NCBI GenBank assembly: GCA_043736395.1
Contig: JAYTCQ010000356.1
Location: forward strand, 1-34,333
DNA from: JAFDVL01 sp043736395
Lineage (GTDB): Bacteria; Acidobacteriota; Blastocatellia; RBC074
Length of the DNA stretch: 34,333 bases
Direction: 5' to 3'
Below the pieces are notes generated by a model that worked only from the letters and a program-made list of their open reading frames with translations, did no database searches and was not told the origin of the DNA. Numbering within the stretch: position 1 is the stretch's first letter; each line of letters begins with the position of its first letter. Shown piece after piece: positions 33,801 through 34,333 of this stretch. A program made the translations under genes and the position numbers.

Positions 33801-34167
33801 TTTCAAGGTGAAACGTTTGTTGCGTTTCGGCGATGACAAAAAAATTTTCCGGCTCAAATTTTCGCGGTTCGCCGTCCAGCTTGAGAATGGTTTTTCCTTC
33901 GACCAGCACCGTAATCGTCACATCAATCCCGCGCTGAGCCAGCAACACGTTCGCCATTTTTCCCGGCAGTAAAGTGAATTGAAAACTTTGCTTTTGCCCG
34001 CTTTGAATTTCAGCTTCTACAGGTTGCTCAAATTCTACCGTCGGTATGTTTGCGATGCTTTGCGCAGTGGCAGCCGGTAAACAAAGAACAATGATTGCAA
34101 CTATCAACCCTAACCGGATTTCGTACAGGAAATGGAACAAACGAAAACCCGAACCAGCCTTTTTCAT
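30805..34167 (-). CDS. Secreted TPR-CHAT protein (caspase-like protease domain)
   Basis: The ATG at 34167 with GAGG upstream gives 1120 residues. An open extension to 34260 lacks such support. A signal sequence or anchor covers about 15-37 (LGLIVAIIVLCLPAATAQS), and a beta-rich domain about 40-143. About ten kinesin-light-chain-like TPRs run from about 150 to 565 (LNNIGYFYYLRNDFESAEKN is one). The C-terminal CHAT domain (about 750-1110) has an intact caspase/separase-type dyad: H952 in LHIATHGFF and C1024 in LSACDTGIG. The segments VYGLRRAFVLAGTESLVMSLW and HPFYWASFIQSGEW are diagnostic. CHAT domains include real proteases, but here no substrate or caspase-activating partner is encoded nearby. 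Such TPR-CHAT proteins are frequent in Acidobacteria and Cyanobacteria. Confidence 0.93.
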   Translation of the reverse strand: MKKAGSGFRLFHFLYEIRLGLIVAIIVLCLPAATAQSIANIPTVEFEQPVEAEIQSGQKQSFQFTLLPGKMANVLLAQRGIDVTITVLVEGKTILKLDGEPRKFEPENFFVIAETQQTFHLEIAPKQTRGESGRYQIHLNQIREASEKDRQLFTAQKNLTEGSEHFDQRSYAKALPLIENAVRVLNAGLGANNSESLRASIFLGMTLLANDEGKKALEIFESSINAIRENFGEENSLLAKAYGNVAMLYWDEEKFEAAENYFLKSMSIVEKTQGTKTKDYTKLLLNYGSEETERGNYKKAIEIQEKVLALQTEIEGAETTEVAAVMLSLARLNRIKGDDLKAEQLYVKALTIQEKTKGMDSLEVGLTLNNIGYFYYLRNDFESAEKNYLRSIAIKEKSIGAEHYLTAMTFLNLGLVYWKRDDYQRAEKTYLRIIPIFEKANPNDSNLASTLHNLGIIYKETGNFAKGEENYLRAIKIWETTLGKEHERTAMGYDSLGILYFAKGDYEKSEQNLQKSLGINEKALGLNHPDLAGTLDTLGQLYIAKGDLLKALECRDRAGQIEETGVFLNLAIGSERQKLEYLAPMSKRSDKTTSLNVLLTENHQQATELAATTILQRKGRVLDSLSESQVSMQRRLNPEDRVLIEQLREATSNLSSLVLSGPQKKMPANFEQELNLLREKREKIEVEISRHSAGYFQKTEPITLDAIRKNIPDDTWLVEFSIYHPYNPKAGKDSFAEPRYIAYLISQKGEIHFKDLGETKELDAVMNAWRIALRDPLRKDVETLSRVVDEKIMQPLRPFFGAAQHLLISPEGVLNLIPFEALVDEQKNLLIEKFSVTYLTSGRDLLRFKVARQSSGSPVVIADPAFGEPEATQLAKADMDRNKLKVRTQKRQSITAGIDLSTVYFSPLNATASEANSIRTQFPESLLLTGSNATEASLKQVTAPKILHIATHGFFLTDQNSESNAKDTRAINAKAKIENPLLRSGLALAGANLRRADGEDGILTALEASGLNLWGTKLVTLSACDTGIGEVKNGEGVYGLRRAFVLAGTESLVMSLWPVSDLVTRELMTGYYKGLKQGLGRGEALRQVQLKMLKRKSREHPFYWASFIQSGEWANLDGKR

Positions 34168-34252
34168 GCTTTTCCTCTTATTGATTTTTTTAGTTAATTC
34201 ATTCCGGGGGAACATTTTAAATATGACCCAGAAAAAAAATTGAAGCAAGGAT

Positions 34253-34333
34253 TTACGCAATTCTCTTTTTGAATCGCAGCACGCTCACTACAATCAAAGT
34301 CACGCCCATCGCAGTCATCACTAACGCATTGCG
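34253..34333 (-). CDS. C-terminal end of a probable ABC-2-type permease (partial)
   Basis: The last 26 residues before TAA read as a hydrophobic helix (ALVMTAMGVTLIVVSVLRF) closed by the basic tail KKRIA. A final helix ending RFxKR is typical of ABC-2-type export permeases, but other membrane proteins also end this way. The rest of the gene lies beyond the window. It is on the same strand as the TPR-CHAT gene, 85 bases upstream, so co-transcription is possible. Confidence 0.5.
   Translation of the reverse strand, partial: RNALVMTAMGVTLIVVSVLRFKKRIA

Noticed and set aside
34168..34260. N-terminal extension of the TPR-CHAT protein by 31 codons
   Set aside because: The ATG at 34167 has GAGG upstream and leads directly to a signal sequence; the extension gives an unusually long basic leader.

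Overview
The window carries ordinary chromosomal genes of a Gram-negative bacterium. The most likely source is an acidobacterium, probably of the Blastocatellia/Pyrinomonadales type. Reasons: an Oar-like TonB receptor with an N-terminal carboxypeptidase-regulatory-like domain, a secreted VWFA-related protein of the acidobacterial kind, a TPR-CHAT protein with a signal peptide, a COG3375-type acyltransferase, and middling GC content with many intergenic palindromes. The lineage is an inference. I see no tRNA, rRNA, CRISPR array or intact insertion sequence.

Layout. 1-732: the end of a DUF1501 gene and a GNAT acetyltransferase. 859-8003 (minus): a catabolic operon read ilvE-like aminotransferase, phhA, hppD, a DUF4230 membrane protein, hmgA, an unrecognised 291-aa protein, fahA. 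A divergent Lrp/AsnC regulator (8120-8587) sits at its head. Together these take phenylalanine through tyrosine, hydroxyphenylpyruvate and homogentisate to fumarate and acetoacetate. A recognisable maleylacetoacetate isomerase is missing, and the unrecognised gene lies where it would be expected. 8843-12234 (plus): a haloalkane-dehalogenase-like hydrolase overlapping a secreted metallo-beta-lactamase-fold protein, then a Tat-exported Gfo/Idh/MocA oxidoreductase. 12364-15618 (minus): the TonB-dependent receptor. 15828-18823 (minus): an MFS transporter, and a rhomboid protease paired with NAD kinase. 18935-20895: a PilT-type ATPase divergent from a PilZ protein. 20935-25611 (minus): tlpA-like thioredoxin, GNAT, VWFA protein, yggS, yggT, yggU. 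25746-29873 (minus): a 1375-aa secreted protein with nine cysteine-containing Ig/HYR-like repeats. 29874-30804: an AT-rich gene-poor stretch. 30805-34167 (minus): a secreted TPR-CHAT protein. 34253-34333: the end of what looks like an ABC-2-type permease.

The most unusual feature is the number of short palindromes and inverted pairs, at about fourteen sites. One class has a GTAG foot, an 8-bp stem and a 4-nt loop, like REP elements, and often supplies the stop codon of the preceding gene. Another palindrome lies inside a coding region, and a third site (10734-11107) is a nested set of inverted repeats filling a whole intergenic region. The other point of interest is the unknown gene in the homogentisate operon.
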